Assembly (NCBI RefSeq): GCF_032842945.2
Contig: NZ_CP146606.1
Span: forward strand, 3,352,501-3,416,500
Direction of reading: 5' to 3'
Length of the DNA stretch: 64,000 nt
From: Roseovarius sp. W115
GTDB lineage: Bacteria > Pseudomonadota > Alphaproteobacteria > Rhodobacterales > Rhodobacteraceae
Part shown: positions 54,943 to 63,913 of the stretch, one piece after another
How the letters are laid out: each line of letters opens with the position of its first letter
How positions within the stretch are numbered: position 1 is the first letter of the stretch
Translations under genes and position numbers: made by a program
Notes under the pieces: model-generated
Seen by the model: the letters and a program-made list of their open reading frames with translations, nothing else
Told to the model about the DNA's origin: nothing
Databases searched by the model: none

Positions 54943-55458
54943 ATGAGCAAAGCGATCATCGAAAAACCCGGCCTACTTGTGGCTTTGATCGCGGTGCAGC
55001 TTTTGTGCACCGCGTTCTTTTTGTGGGACGTGGTTGAGGATTTTCGCAGTGGTGCCTTTTTCGGACCAGCGCCGGTTTATGCCACAACAGAAGCGCTTGC
55101 CGCAACTAGTCTAGGACTGGCCGTTGTTGTGGAACTTCATATTCTGCGAGGCTTGATGAGACGGAAAGCCCAGTTGGAAACGCAAGTCTCTGTGGCGTCC
55201 GGCGCACTCAGCGACGTGATCTCAGCCCATTTTGACGCTTGGAACCTCACCCCCGCAGAGCGCGATGTCGCGCTCTTTGCTATCAAGGGATTTTCCATCG
55301 CTGAAACAGCAAAACTGCGCGGCGCAGCGGAAGGCACGGTGAAGTCTCAGTTGAACGCGGTTTATCGTAAGGCGGATGTGCAAGGTCGCGGGGCTTTGCT
55401 CGGGCTTTTGATCGATGACCTCGTCGCAGCGCCGCTAATCGGCGCGGCAAAAGGTTGA
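54943..55458 (+). CDS. Membrane-anchored LuxR-type HTH protein
   Basis: The 171-residue protein has two N-terminal membrane helices (about 11-30 and 48-68, including LLVALIAVQLLCTAFFLWDV). A linker and a C-terminal LuxR-type HTH follow (WNLTPAERDVALFAIKGFSI, then RGAAEGTVKSQLNAVYRKAD). Membrane-bound one-component regulators of this shape exist in Roseobacter genomes. The ATG at 54943 is used; a TTG six bases earlier is weaker. The target is unknown. Confidence 0.8.
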   Translation: MSKAIIEKPGLLVALIAVQLLCTAFFLWDVVEDFRSGAFFGPAPVYATTEALAATSLGLAVVVELHILRGLMRRKAQLETQVSVASGALSDVISAHFDAWNLTPAERDVALFAIKGFSIAETAKLRGAAEGTVKSQLNAVYRKADVQGRGALLGLLIDDLVAAPLIGAAKG

Positions 55459-55518
55459 ATCCTTGCAAGCCCACGTGCGCTGAGGCATATCTTATCAAAA
55501 ATAAGAAATCACAGGCGC

Positions 55519-55662
55519 ATGACCAACAAAATTGCCCTTTTCCTCGGTGCCCTTGTACTCATTGCGCTTCTCATTGATATCGTATTCTTGGACATGAACG
55601 GATCGCTGTTTCTATCGCGAAAGCTTGTGGACTTCATTGAGTGGCTGAAGTTCTGGCGGTAA
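55519..55662 (+). CDS. 47-residue membrane microprotein
   Basis: The product has one hydrophobic segment (ALFLGALVLIALLIDIVFL) after MTNKI and a short charged C-terminus ending FIEWLKFWR. It starts at ATG 55519 and stops just before the second GAPDH gene (33 bases gap). It probably inserts in the inner membrane. No known family is claimed. Its conserved-looking form and position suggest a real gene, perhaps co-transcribed with gap. Confidence 0.65.
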   Translation: MTNKIALFLGALVLIALLIDIVFLDMNGSLFLSRKLVDFIEWLKFWR

Positions 55663-55695
55663 CATCGTCACAATCCCCCGCGCAGGAGTTCACCC

Positions 55696-56703
55696 ATGCC
55701 CACACGCCTTGCTATCAACGGATTTGGCCGCATTGGGCGCAATGTTCTGCGCGCATTGCATGAAAGCGGGCGAGATGATCTTGAGGTGGTGGCGATCAAC
55801 GATTTGATGCCGCTTGAGACCAATGCAGCCCTTCTGGAAAACGACACGGTGCATGGCGCCTTTCCCGGTGACATCACCCGAGGCGATGCCAGCCTCGATA
55901 TCGGACGCGGACCTATCGCAATTTTTGCCGAACGTGATCCTACTGCCCTGCCCTGGGGTGATGTGAAGGTCGATATCGTGTTGGAATGCACCGGCGTCTT
56001 CCGTGATGTGCCTGGAGCGTCGAAACATCTTGAGGCCGGGGCGAAACGCGTCCTGATCTCTGCTCCCGGCAGGGGTGTCGAGCGTACCGTCGTCTACGGC
56101 ATCAACGAAAGTGAGATCATCGTATCAGACACCATCGTGTCAAACGCGTCCTGCACCACCAATTGCCTGTCACCGATTGCCAAGGTTCTGGATGATGCCT
56201 TTGGCCTCAAGCGCGGTTTTGTCACCACGATCCATTCCTACACTGCGTCTCAACGATTGCTGGACAGCGGTCACAAAGATGCCCGCCGGGCGCGGGCTGC
56301 CGCCGAAAACATCATCCCAACCACCACCGGGGCCGCCCGCGCGGTGGGACTGGTTTTGCCGAAACTCGTAGGCAAACTCGACGGCACCGCCATTCGCGTG
56401 CCCACACCGAATGTCTCGGCCATCGACTTCACCTTTGAGAGTGAGACCAACCTGACGCCGGACGCTATTGAGACCGCGGTGGTTGCCGCCGCCAATGGAC
56501 CCATGGGTGCCGTTCTGGGCGTCTCAAACAAGCCACTCGTCTCACGCGACTTTAACCACAACCCGTTGTCCTGCGTGTTTGACACACATGAGACCCGCGT
56601 GCTGGACGGCACGATGGGGCGTGTGTTGTGCTGGTATGACAACGAATGGGGGTTTTCCAACCGGATGCTGGATGTGGCCGCTGTCATGGGAAAGCTGAGC
56701 TGA
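55696..56703 (+). CDS. gap: Glyceraldehyde-3-phosphate dehydrogenase, second copy (NAD type)
   Basis: The 335-residue GAPDH has AINGFGRIGRNVLRAL, the catalytic loop VSNASCTTNCLSPIAK and the NAD-type VAINDLMPLE with Asp 36. It differs in sequence from the first copy 1.3 kb upstream, so it is not a recent duplication. The presence of two GAPDH types suggests one for glycolysis and one for the reverse direction. Which is which is inferred from the cofactor residue only. Confidence 0.94.
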   Translation: MPTRLAINGFGRIGRNVLRALHESGRDDLEVVAINDLMPLETNAALLENDTVHGAFPGDITRGDASLDIGRGPIAIFAERDPTALPWGDVKVDIVLECTGVFRDVPGASKHLEAGAKRVLISAPGRGVERTVVYGINESEIIVSDTIVSNASCTTNCLSPIAKVLDDAFGLKRGFVTTIHSYTASQRLLDSGHKDARRARAAAENIIPTTTGAARAVGLVLPKLVGKLDGTAIRVPTPNVSAIDFTFESETNLTPDAIETAVVAAANGPMGAVLGVSNKPLVSRDFNHNPLSCVFDTHETRVLDGTMGRVLCWYDNEWGFSNRMLDVAAVMGKLS

Positions 56704-56809
56704 GGTTGCATCGCACGCCCAAGCGTTAACCAAAATTTAAGGTTTTGCGCCCGGATGCCGCGCGGCCGTGCTAATTCACACGCATTCGAATTAATTTTGC
56801 GAGTGATAC

Positions 56810-57424
56810 ATGTTGAAGTTTCTGAGTGCCGCCCTTGTCTTGGGCGTGTGTGCCCTTTCTCCTCTGCCAACCTATGCGCAAGACAAAAAGGGCAAATGGT
56901 ATGCCGGAGGGTTTTTGGGATATGGCGCGAGCACCTCGCGCTGGACCCAAGGTGCGGTCAGCACCGGTGACTTCAACACCGATGGAATGATTGCCGGGCT
57001 TTACGGTGGACGCAACTGGCAGCAAAACAAAACTGTCTACGGCATTGAGCTTGAATTGGCCGTCAGTGAGATCGAAGGGGCGACTGAAACCAATTGTGTG
57101 GGCTGTCGTACGGATATTGACAGCTACGGTTTTGTCAAAGCCCGTCTGGGTCGCGACACAGGGCGTGGTCTGATCTATGGCACTCTGGGATACGGTGCGG
57201 CCAGCGTGACGCAGATGCTGACTGGGAGCGGTCATGTGTCCGACATCACGCCGGGCTGGCAGGTCGGTCTCGGGTATGAGGCCCCTTTTCAAGAGGGATG
57301 GAACCTGCGCGCAGAGGCTGCATATCTACGGTTTGGCGGGGTCAGCAACACGCTCAGCGGGCCGATCTCCGTTGATGTCGGTGGGGTGACACTGCTTAAG
57401 CTTGGGCTGACACAGAAATTCTAA
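56810..57424 (+). CDS. Outer-membrane beta-barrel protein
   Basis: The 204-residue protein has a signal peptide (LSAALVLGVCALSPLPTYA, then QDKKG). The mature part alternates short strands rich in Gly and aromatic residues (YAGGFLGYGASTSRW, YGIELELAVSEIEGA) and ends with KLGLTQKF, whose C-terminal Phe is typical of barrel proteins. It fits the small porin-like OmpA/OMP_b-brl group. Two cysteines in NCVGCRTD may form a disulfide. Confidence 0.82.
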   Translation: MLKFLSAALVLGVCALSPLPTYAQDKKGKWYAGGFLGYGASTSRWTQGAVSTGDFNTDGMIAGLYGGRNWQQNKTVYGIELELAVSEIEGATETNCVGCRTDIDSYGFVKARLGRDTGRGLIYGTLGYGAASVTQMLTGSGHVSDITPGWQVGLGYEAPFQEGWNLRAEAAYLRFGGVSNTLSGPISVDVGGVTLLKLGLTQKF

Positions 57425-57430
57425 GCTGTC

Positions 57431-57930
57431 CTACCGCTTGGCGTCGTACTTTGCGGTCAAAGCTGTATTGACTTCAGGCGGCACAAATTTGGACACATCC
57501 CCCCCAGCCGCGCGATTTCCTTCACGAGCTTGCTGGCAATCGCTTGACGCCGGGCATCCGCCATCAGGAAAACCGTCTCAATCCGGTTGTCCATCGCCCG
57601 GTTCATGCCAACCATCTGGAATTCATACTCGAAATCCGCCACAGCGCGCAGACCCCGAATGATCATACTGGCCCCCACATCCCGGGCGCAGTCAATGAGC
57701 AGGTTTTCAAAAGGATGGGCGACGATCTCGACACCGGTCTCATCGCAAATCCCTGCGCATTCTGCCTCGACCATGGCCACGCGCTCTTCGAGCGTAAAGA
57801 GTGGCCCCTTGTCCCGATTGATCGCCACACCGATGACAAGCCGGTCCACAAGAGTTGCAGCGCGTGCGATGATATCGGTATGGCCCAACGTGATTGGGTC
57901 AAATGTGCCAGGGTACAAACCAATGCGCAT
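57431..57930 (-). pseudogene. coaD: Phosphopantetheine adenylyltransferase, frame disrupted near the C-terminus
   Basis: CoaD makes dephospho-CoA from phosphopantetheine and ATP. The main frame has MRIGLYPGTFDPITLGHTDI and IIRGLRAVADFEYEFQM, both diagnostic. Near the end the coding strand has seven G (57499-57505 on the plus strand read as C). The frame then ends early after a non-conserved tail. With eight G it continues as RLGGDVSKFVPPEVNTAL to a stop at 57431-57433, 166 residues in all, the usual length. The gene is normally essential, so a base-calling loss is likely. The start is taken at 57930. Confidence 0.88.
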
Positions 57931-58054
57931 GACAGAGGCCTCTTTCATCAATTGCCCGAGCAAGCAACACCAGGACCTGGGTGATTGCAAGCGTCGAGCG
58001 CCTAATTGAGTATTTGTGAAACAGTGAAATCAGAGACCGTGCGTCATTTGCGCG

Positions 58055-58489
58055 TCAGTGCCCCATCACCATGCTTTCCAGCGCCTCTTTCTCCATGGAA
58101 AGCTCTTGCAGGCGGGCCTTGACCACGTCGCCGATTGTCACGATGCCAACCAATGCGCCGTCTTCGACCACCGGCATATGGCGGAAGCGTCCCTCGGTCA
58201 TGCGGCCAAGCACGTGATCGGCGCTGTCCTGACGCGAACAACACACCGGATCAGGGGTCATCAGGTCTGAGACATGATCATTCAGGCACCCACCGCCCTT
58301 TGAGGCAAGCGCGCGCACGATGTCTCGTTCCGACAGGATGCCATCCGCGGACTTGCCGTCGCCTGAAACCACCAGACCACCGATGCGGTGCTCGGACAAA
58401 AGCGCGGCCGCGTCAGCGACATTTGTCCGCGGCGTGATGGTGATCACAGCATCATTGCCTTTTGACTGCAAAATCTGTTGGACGATCAT
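58055..58489 (-). CDS. Two-CBS-domain protein
   Basis: The 144-residue protein consists of two CBS domains. The first contains AALLSEHRIGGLVVSGDGKS and GILSERDIVRAL. The second contains VSDLMTPDPVCCSRQDSADH and RHMPVVEDGALVGIVTIGDV. CBS pairs bind adenosyl ligands and often regulate other proteins. The ATG at 58489 is used because it starts just before the first domain. Two adjacent cysteines (CC) in the second domain are unusual and might bind metal. Function unknown. Confidence 0.85.
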   Translation of the reverse strand: MIVQQILQSKGNDAVITITPRTNVADAAALLSEHRIGGLVVSGDGKSADGILSERDIVRALASKGGGCLNDHVSDLMTPDPVCCSRQDSADHVLGRMTEGRFRHMPVVEDGALVGIVTIGDVVKARLQELSMEKEALESMVMGH

Positions 58490-58547
58490 TTTAGGTCCCT
58501 CTTTCTGAAAATTTCTGTGTTCAGCGTCTCTTAGACGCAGAATTCTG

Positions 58548-59444
58548 TCAAGTTTTAGCCTCAAGACGCGCCACCTCTTGCCGAATGCCCGTGCTGAGCG
58601 CTTCGGCAAACCGGTTCATCCGCTCAAGCCTGCGATCATCTTCGTGCCGCACAAGATAGAAGCTGCGCGTCAGGGAAAATACCTCTGGAAGGACCGTAAT
58701 AACGTCGTCAAACCAGGCGCGTGCAAAGTCATGCACGATGCCAATTCCGCCGCCTTGCTTGATCCAGTTCATTTGCACCGACACAGAGTTTGAGGCCAAC
58801 GCGACACGTTCGATACCGGTTTCATGCAGGTAGTCCAATTCCTTGTCGAAAATCATGTCCGGGATGTACCCCACCATGCGATGCGCCTTGAGATCACTTA
58901 ACGCAGTGATGGTTGGCGCTTGACGCAAATAGGCTCCAGAGGCCGCGAGATGCAGGCTATAATCGCTGATTTTCTGCACGCTGAGCCGTCCGGCGGTGGG
59001 CGGGCTGACGGCCACAACCATGTCCGCCTCGCGCCGCGTCAGGCTGAAGACGCGCGGTTGTGCGACGATCTGAACCTCCAGCTCAGGGTTCTCGGCGGCG
59101 ATGGATGCACAGACCTGCGGCAAGAGGAAATTCGCCACGCCGTCAGGTGCGCCAATGCGGATTTGGCCCGACAATCCCCCTGCTTGTCCGGCAAGTTCTT
59201 CTGAGGCATCCTGCATGGCAAGCTCGGCGCGGCTGGCATGGGCCATAAGCCGTTGGCCTGCGTCCGTGAGCGCGTATCCAGTTGGCGACTTGGCAAAAAG
59301 CGGCGTGCTGTAGACATGCTCCAGTCTGCCAATGCGCCGTCCCACGGTGGCAGGATCAAGCTTGAGCGCGCGCCCGGCCCCCGACAGGCTCTCAGACCGT
59401 GCAACAGCGAGAAACACGCGCAAATCATCCCACTTGGCATCCAT
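58548..59444 (-). CDS. LysR-family transcriptional regulator
   Basis: The 298-residue regulator has the usual N-terminal winged HTH (WDDLRVFLAVARSESLSGAG, then LKLDPATVGRRIGRLE). The C-terminal effector domain runs from about 92 to 295 (GQIRIGAPDGVANFLLPQV). It is divergent from mmsA, with a dyad TTTGCA-N4-TGCAAA between them. Such a layout usually means the regulator controls the neighbour, here probably mmsA, and itself. Confidence 0.9.
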   Translation of the reverse strand: MDAKWDDLRVFLAVARSESLSGAGRALKLDPATVGRRIGRLEHVYSTPLFAKSPTGYALTDAGQRLMAHASRAELAMQDASEELAGQAGGLSGQIRIGAPDGVANFLLPQVCASIAAENPELEVQIVAQPRVFSLTRREADMVVAVSPPTAGRLSVQKISDYSLHLAASGAYLRQAPTITALSDLKAHRMVGYIPDMIFDKELDYLHETGIERVALASNSVSVQMNWIKQGGGIGIVHDFARAWFDDVITVLPEVFSLTRSFYLVRHEDDRRLERMNRFAEALSTGIRQEVARLEAKT

Positions 59445-59471
59445 TGTCCGCTCCGCTTAAATTCGCAGCGC

Positions 59472-59487
59472 TTTGCAAAAATGCAAA
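59472..59487. promoter_or_regulatory. Dyad between LysR gene and mmsA, possible LysR site
   Basis: TTTGCA and TGCAAA are separated by four bases. It lies 28 bases before the LysR start (59444) and 76 bases before the mmsA start. A similar half-site (AAAATGCAAC) occurs about 45 bases further on. Confidence 0.5.
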
Positions 59488-59562
59488 ACCTTTTTGAGAC
59501 ATTGCCTCTTTTACCACAAAAAATGCAACGCTATCCTCCGCTCAAAATTATGGAGGAGTGCC

Positions 59563-61062
59563 ATGAAAGACCTGACCCACTACATCAACGGCGAACGCGT
59601 GTCCGGCACATCGGGCCGCTTTTCCGATGTCTTCAACCCCGCGACCGGCGAAGTGCAATCACGCTGTCCGCTGGCCAGCAAGGAAGAGTTTGACCAAGCG
59701 GTCGGGATTGCCGCCGCCGCGCAACCGGCCTGGGGGGCCACCAACCCGCAACGCCGCGCGCGCGTGATGATGAAATTCGTCGACCTGCTCAATCGCGATA
59801 TGGACAAACTGGCCGAGGCGCTGAGCTCGGAACACGGCAAGACCTTCCCCGACGCCAAGGGCGATGTGCAGCGCGGTCTGGAAGTGGTGGAATACTGCAT
59901 CGGCGCGCCACAGATGCTGAAGGGCGAGTTTACCGATAGCGCCGGTCCTGGCATCGACATGTATTCCATGCGTCAGCCTTTGGGTGTGACGGGCGGCATC
60001 ACCCCGTTTAACTTCCCCGCCATGATCCCGATGTGGATGTTTGCCCCGGCGCTGGCCTGCGGCAACGCGTTTATCCTCAAACCATCCGAGCGCGATCCGT
60101 CTGTGCCGATCATGCTGGCCGAATTGATGGAAGAAGCCGGGCTGCCCAAGGGCCTTTTGCAGGTCGTGAATGGCGACAAGGAAGCCGTGGATGCGATGCT
60201 GGACAATGAGACCGTGCAATCCATCGGCTTTGTCGGCTCTACCCCAATTGCCGAATACATCTATGGGCGCGGCTGTTCCAACGGTAAGCGCGTGCAATGC
60301 TTTGGCGGCGCCAAGAACCATATGATTGTCATGCCTGACGCTGATATGGATCAGGCCGCCGACGCGCTGATCGGGGCCGGGTATGGTGCGGCGGGCGAAC
60401 GCTGCATGGCGATTTCAGTGGCCGTACCTGTCGGCGATGAAGCTGCAGATAAGCTGATTGAAAAACTCGTGCCTCGAATTGAGAAACTGAAAGTTGGCCC
60501 TTACACGGCGGGCGACGACGTGGACTATGGCCCTGTGGTTACGGCAGCGGCGAAACAGAACATTCTGGGTCTCATTGAGTCCGGCATTCAACAAGGCGCT
60601 GAACTGGTGGTCGATGGCCGCGACTTCTCATTGCAAGGCTATGAGGACGGGTTCTTTGTCGGCCCGCATCTCTTTGATCGGGTCACGCCCGACATGGACA
60701 TCTATAAGAAAGAGATTTTTGGTCCTGTCCTCTCAACGGTGCGCGCGGGCAGCTATGAAGAGGCCATCGGCCTGGCCATGGACCACGAATACGGCAACGG
60801 CACGGCGATTTTCACCCGCGATGGTGATGCGGCGCGCGACTTCGCCAACCGGATCAACGTGGGTATGGTGGGTGTCAACGTCCCGATCCCTGTGCCGCTA
60901 GCCTATCATACCTTTGGCGGGTGGAAGAAGTCAGCCTTTGGCGATCTCAACCAACACGGGCCGGATGCGTTCCGCTTTTACACCCGCACCAAGACCATCA
61001 CCTCGCGCTGGCCTTCGGGCATCAAGGAAGGCGGCGAGTTCAACTTCAAAGCGATGGATTGA
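59563..61062 (+). CDS. mmsA: Methylmalonate-semialdehyde dehydrogenase (CoA-acylating)
   Basis: The 499-residue aldehyde dehydrogenase turns methylmalonate or malonate semialdehyde into propionyl- or acetyl-CoA in valine, inositol and beta-alanine breakdown. It has GVTGGITPFNFPAMIPMWMF, the cofactor stretch IGFVGSTPIAEYIY and the active Cys in GAAGERCMAIS. The family marker FGGAKNHMIVMPD is also present. A GGAGGAG site precedes the ATG at 59563 by five bases. It is divergent to a LysR regulator that probably controls it. Confidence 0.94.
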   Translation: MKDLTHYINGERVSGTSGRFSDVFNPATGEVQSRCPLASKEEFDQAVGIAAAAQPAWGATNPQRRARVMMKFVDLLNRDMDKLAEALSSEHGKTFPDAKGDVQRGLEVVEYCIGAPQMLKGEFTDSAGPGIDMYSMRQPLGVTGGITPFNFPAMIPMWMFAPALACGNAFILKPSERDPSVPIMLAELMEEAGLPKGLLQVVNGDKEAVDAMLDNETVQSIGFVGSTPIAEYIYGRGCSNGKRVQCFGGAKNHMIVMPDADMDQAADALIGAGYGAAGERCMAISVAVPVGDEAADKLIEKLVPRIEKLKVGPYTAGDDVDYGPVVTAAAKQNILGLIESGIQQGAELVVDGRDFSLQGYEDGFFVGPHLFDRVTPDMDIYKKEIFGPVLSTVRAGSYEEAIGLAMDHEYGNGTAIFTRDGDAARDFANRINVGMVGVNVPIPVPLAYHTFGGWKKSAFGDLNQHGPDAFRFYTRTKTITSRWPSGIKEGGEFNFKAMD

Positions 61063-61090
61063 TCCAAAACGCATTCTGAAGATCTTGCGA

Positions 61091-61115
61091 AAGCCCCGTC
61101 TCTTCGGCGGGGCTT
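61091..61115 (+). terminator. Terminator-like hairpin after mmsA
   Basis: AAGCCCCG pairs with CGGGGCTT around a 9-base loop, 28 bases after the mmsA stop. The T tract behind it is weak (ATGTCTT), so termination may be partial. Confidence 0.65.
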
Positions 61116-61246
61116 ATGTCTTGGCGCGCCTCAAGAGCGCACCAGAAACAATTGAAACCAAACGGGGTCTTCCGCGACGTCGGATTGAAGCATTCTCCCT
61201 CTAGACCGTCTTCATCTTTTAGCTCTCGCCAAGATTGGAGACATTC

Positions 61247-62014
61247 ATGAGACTTTTCGCAATGGCCTATAGCCTGACCTGCTACGCCCTCGCCGTCACG
61301 GTGCTCGTCGCCCTGATCCTGTTCATCGAGGGGCTGATCCTACCCGTCACGATCAACCAGCCCTCCCCACTTTCCCCGCAACTGCCTGTTCTTCCGGCCA
61401 TTCTTGCCAATGTTGCGTTAATCGCTTTCTGGGGGCTGCAGCACAGCGTGATGGCGGATACCCGGTTCAAAGCTTGGTGGACGCAATTCGTGCATCCGGC
61501 TATTGAGCGCAGCACGTTCATCCTGTTCACAACTCTGTCCACCACCGCCTTGATGCTCTTCTGGTCGCCCATCCCGATCACGCTTTGGGATACAAGCGGC
61601 ACACCTCTCGCGCTTGTGCTGTGTGCGGGGTATTTCTTTGGCTGGGCGGTGCTCTTGTTCGCGACCTTCCTGATCAACCACTTCCATCTCTTCGGTCTCG
61701 AACAGGCCTATCGTTTTCTATCCCAAACACAGTCAAAGAAGGCGACATTCGTGACGCCTCTCCTCTACCGGATCGTGCGACACCCGATGATGACGGGTAT
61801 TCTGGTTTCCCTGTGGTGCGTGCCGCATATGACGGTTGGACGGCTTGTTTTCAACCTCGCGATGACCGCTTACATCCTCATTGGCACACGTCATGAGGAA
61901 GACACGCTCGTCGCGGAACTGGGCGAAGAATATGAAGCCTATCGCCGGTCAACACCGATGCTTTTGCCACGGTTCAAAGCGCGTAAACCGCGCGGGTCTA
62001 TGGTGGCTGGCTAA
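61247..62014 (+). CDS. mddA: MddA-like methanethiol S-methyltransferase
   Basis: The 255-residue membrane protein has five or six hydrophobic segments. Motifs resemble the MddA / isoprenylcysteine methyltransferase group: FLINHFHLFGLEQAYRFL, TPLLYRIVRHPMMTGILVS and TMTVGRLVFNLAMTAYIL-like text. MddA methylates methanethiol with SAM to give dimethyl sulfide. The usual Roseobacter DMSP genes are not next to it. A close relative, NnrU, is an alternative, but the HFHLFGLEQ and HPMMTG parts favour MddA. The ATG at 61247 follows GGAG by six bases. Confidence 0.72.
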   Translation: MRLFAMAYSLTCYALAVTVLVALILFIEGLILPVTINQPSPLSPQLPVLPAILANVALIAFWGLQHSVMADTRFKAWWTQFVHPAIERSTFILFTTLSTTALMLFWSPIPITLWDTSGTPLALVLCAGYFFGWAVLLFATFLINHFHLFGLEQAYRFLSQTQSKKATFVTPLLYRIVRHPMMTGILVSLWCVPHMTVGRLVFNLAMTAYILIGTRHEEDTLVAELGEEYEAYRRSTPMLLPRFKARKPRGSMVAG

Positions 62015-62037
62015 CTCAACGAAGTTGAAAAAAGCAA

Positions 62038-62065
62038 AGGGCGCGAGATGAGATGCTCGCGCCCT
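62038..62065. terminator. Bidirectional hairpin between mddA and the transpeptidase gene
   Basis: AGGGCGCGAG and CTCGCGCCCT pair over ten bases around an 8-base loop. In the minus direction it is followed by TTTGCTTTTTT, so it should terminate the transpeptidase gene. Confidence 0.8.
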
Positions 62066-62092
62066 GAAACAATGCAATTTCCTTGATCGCGG

Positions 62093-62659
62093 CTAAAGCA
62101 GCAGAACCTTCGTTCCAACCTCGGTCTTGGCAAAAACTTCGGCGATGTGCTCATTGTAAAGCCCGATGCAGCCAGAGGAGGAGCGCCGCCCAATCTTGCG
62201 CGTGTCATGCGTGCCATGGATGAGGTAGGCAGGCCAGCTGAGATACATCGCATGCGTGCCTAGCGGGTTGCCGGGGCCAGCTTCCATAAAGGCCGGCAGG
62301 CTCGGGTCGCGTTTGCGCATATTGGCGGTGGGCGTCCATGTCGGGCCAACCTTCTTGCGAACAACCTCGGTATACCCCCGGCGGGTCAATTCGTCGGTCA
62401 TAGGCACAGAGGATGGGTAAAGCTTGTACGTGCCATCCGCGGACCAGTGATGCAAGGCCCGGCTGTCAATGTCGCAAACGATACGGCCAACCCCTAATTC
62501 ATCGAAATAATTCGACCAATCGCGGGTTTGGAATGAAGAGGCATTGCGGCGTACAGCCGATTGTGTGCTCAGCTCCTCAGCGCGCAAAATGGCCGGAGTG
62601 GCCAAGGTGGTTGCCGCACCCATCATAAGCGCACGGCGCGTCATCTTGAAGTTCGACAT
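62093..62659 (-). CDS. L,D-transpeptidase (ErfK/YbiS family)
   Basis: The 188-residue protein has the catalytic motif SSGCIGLYNEH (the transpeptidase S-x-G-C) and an upstream HGTHDTRKIGRRS. It cross-links peptidoglycan or attaches proteins to it in the periplasm. The N-terminus MTRRALMMGAATTLATPA looks like a Tat-type signal with an RR pair. The start at 62659 is preferred over a longer frame beginning at 62758. Confidence 0.88.
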   Translation of the reverse strand: MSNFKMTRRALMMGAATTLATPAILRAEELSTQSAVRRNASSFQTRDWSNYFDELGVGRIVCDIDSRALHHWSADGTYKLYPSSVPMTDELTRRGYTEVVRKKVGPTWTPTANMRKRDPSLPAFMEAGPGNPLGTHAMYLSWPAYLIHGTHDTRKIGRRSSSGCIGLYNEHIAEVFAKTEVGTKVLLL

Positions 62660-62779
62660 GACGATCTGTTCCCTCACAGTGACGATGTTTAGCGTACTAA
62701 ATGCCATCTTGGACGACAAAAAACGAGAGGGAGAGATGTCGCAAACACCGCATCTCACGTGAGTGTGATCGCAATTTGG

Positions 62780-63913
62780 CTATAAATCCGCGTGAAACTC
62801 TTCGATGAGATACGTCACAACCGCTTGCAGGCCTGTATCATGGCTTGCGCCCGATGCGCGCGCGGTCTCATACGCGGCGCGTTGCCGGGTTGAGGATGTG
62901 CCCGTGCGCATCACATCCCGCGCAGCCTCGATTTCAGTCACCGATTCAAAGAAAAGCGCATCTTCTTCGAGCAGGTCGATCATCTCTTCGATAAGATCCG
63001 CGGTCGAAACAATCTCTTGGCGCCCAAAATCAATCAGCCCCTCACGCACACCATACCGCTGGGCCCGCCAGCGGTTTTCATCGACCAGGAAGCGGTCATA
63101 AAGCCGCCAACGCTGGTTCTTGGTGGCCAATCGCCAGAGCATGCGTGTGAGCGCCTGCGTCAGCGCGGCCAGCATCAAGGTGTGCTCCAATCGCGGCTGC
63201 ACATCGCAGATCCGCGACTCCAGCGTTGGAAAGCGCGAGGACGGGCGCAAATCCCACCAGATCTTTGAGCTGTCTTCAATCACGCCCAGATCAACAAGGA
63301 TCTGCACCGCGCGTTCAAACTCCCCAAAACTGTCCATATGCGGCGGCAGACCTGTGCGCGGCAGGTTGTCAAAAACCGTCAGCCGATAGCTGTCCAGCCC
63401 GGTATCCCGACCCTGCCAATAGGGCGAGGAACAGCTAAGCGCCAGCAGATGCGGCAGAAAGTAACTGAGCTGGTTCATCAGGTCGATCCGCCGGTCCGGC
63501 GCATCCACACCCACATGCACATGCATGCCGCAGATCAGCATGCGTTGGACCACGCCAGCAAGGTCACTGGAGAGATCGTTGTAACGGTCTTTGTCAGTGT
63601 GATGCTGATCCCGCCAGTCCGAGAAAGGGTGGCACGATGCGGCAATGGGCGCGAGATTATACATCGCAGCATGTTTCGACACGCAAGAGCGCAACCGCCG
63701 CAAATCCTCACGCGCCTCGGCCACATTCGCGCACACTTTGGTGCCAATCTCGATCTGACACTTGAGGAATTCCGGCGCGACCTGACCTTCAAGCTCAGCC
63801 GCACAGGCCTCCATCAAATCCGGCGGCGCTTCGGCCAGGGCCAGACTGTCGCGATCAACCAGAAGATATTCTTCCTCGATCCCGATGGTAAATTCCGGAT
63901 TGTCCTGGGCCAT
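62780..63913 (-). CDS. Glutamate-cysteine ligase family 2 / carboxylate-amine ligase
   Basis: The 377-residue protein belongs to the GCS2 family (YbdK type). Signature parts are [13 protein letters not shown] near the N-terminus, [20 protein letters not shown] in the middle and [18 protein letters not shown]. Some members form gamma-glutamyl bonds weakly; the real role in alphaproteobacteria is unclear. It is not the main GshA type. The start at 63913 gives the expected N-terminus. The last 87 bases of the window hold its upstream region without other genes. Confidence 0.88.
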   Translation of the reverse strand: MAQDNPEFTIGIEEEYLLVDRDSLALAEAPPDLMEACAAELEGQVAPEFLKCQIEIGTKVCANVAEAREDLRRLRSCVSKHAAMYNLAPIAASCHPFSDWRDQHHTDKDRYNDLSSDLAGVVQRMLICGMHVHVGVDAPDRRIDLMNQLSYFLPHLLALSCSSPYWQGRDTGLDSYRLTVFDNLPRTGLPPHMDSFGEFERAVQILVDLGVIEDSSKIWWDLRPSSRFPTLESRICDVQPRLEHTLMLAALTQALTRMLWRLATKNQRWRLYDRFLVDENRWRAQRYGVREGLIDFGRQEIVSTADLIEEMIDLLEEDALFFESVTEIEAARDVMRTGTSSTRQRAAYETARASGASHDTGLQAVVTYLIEEFHADL

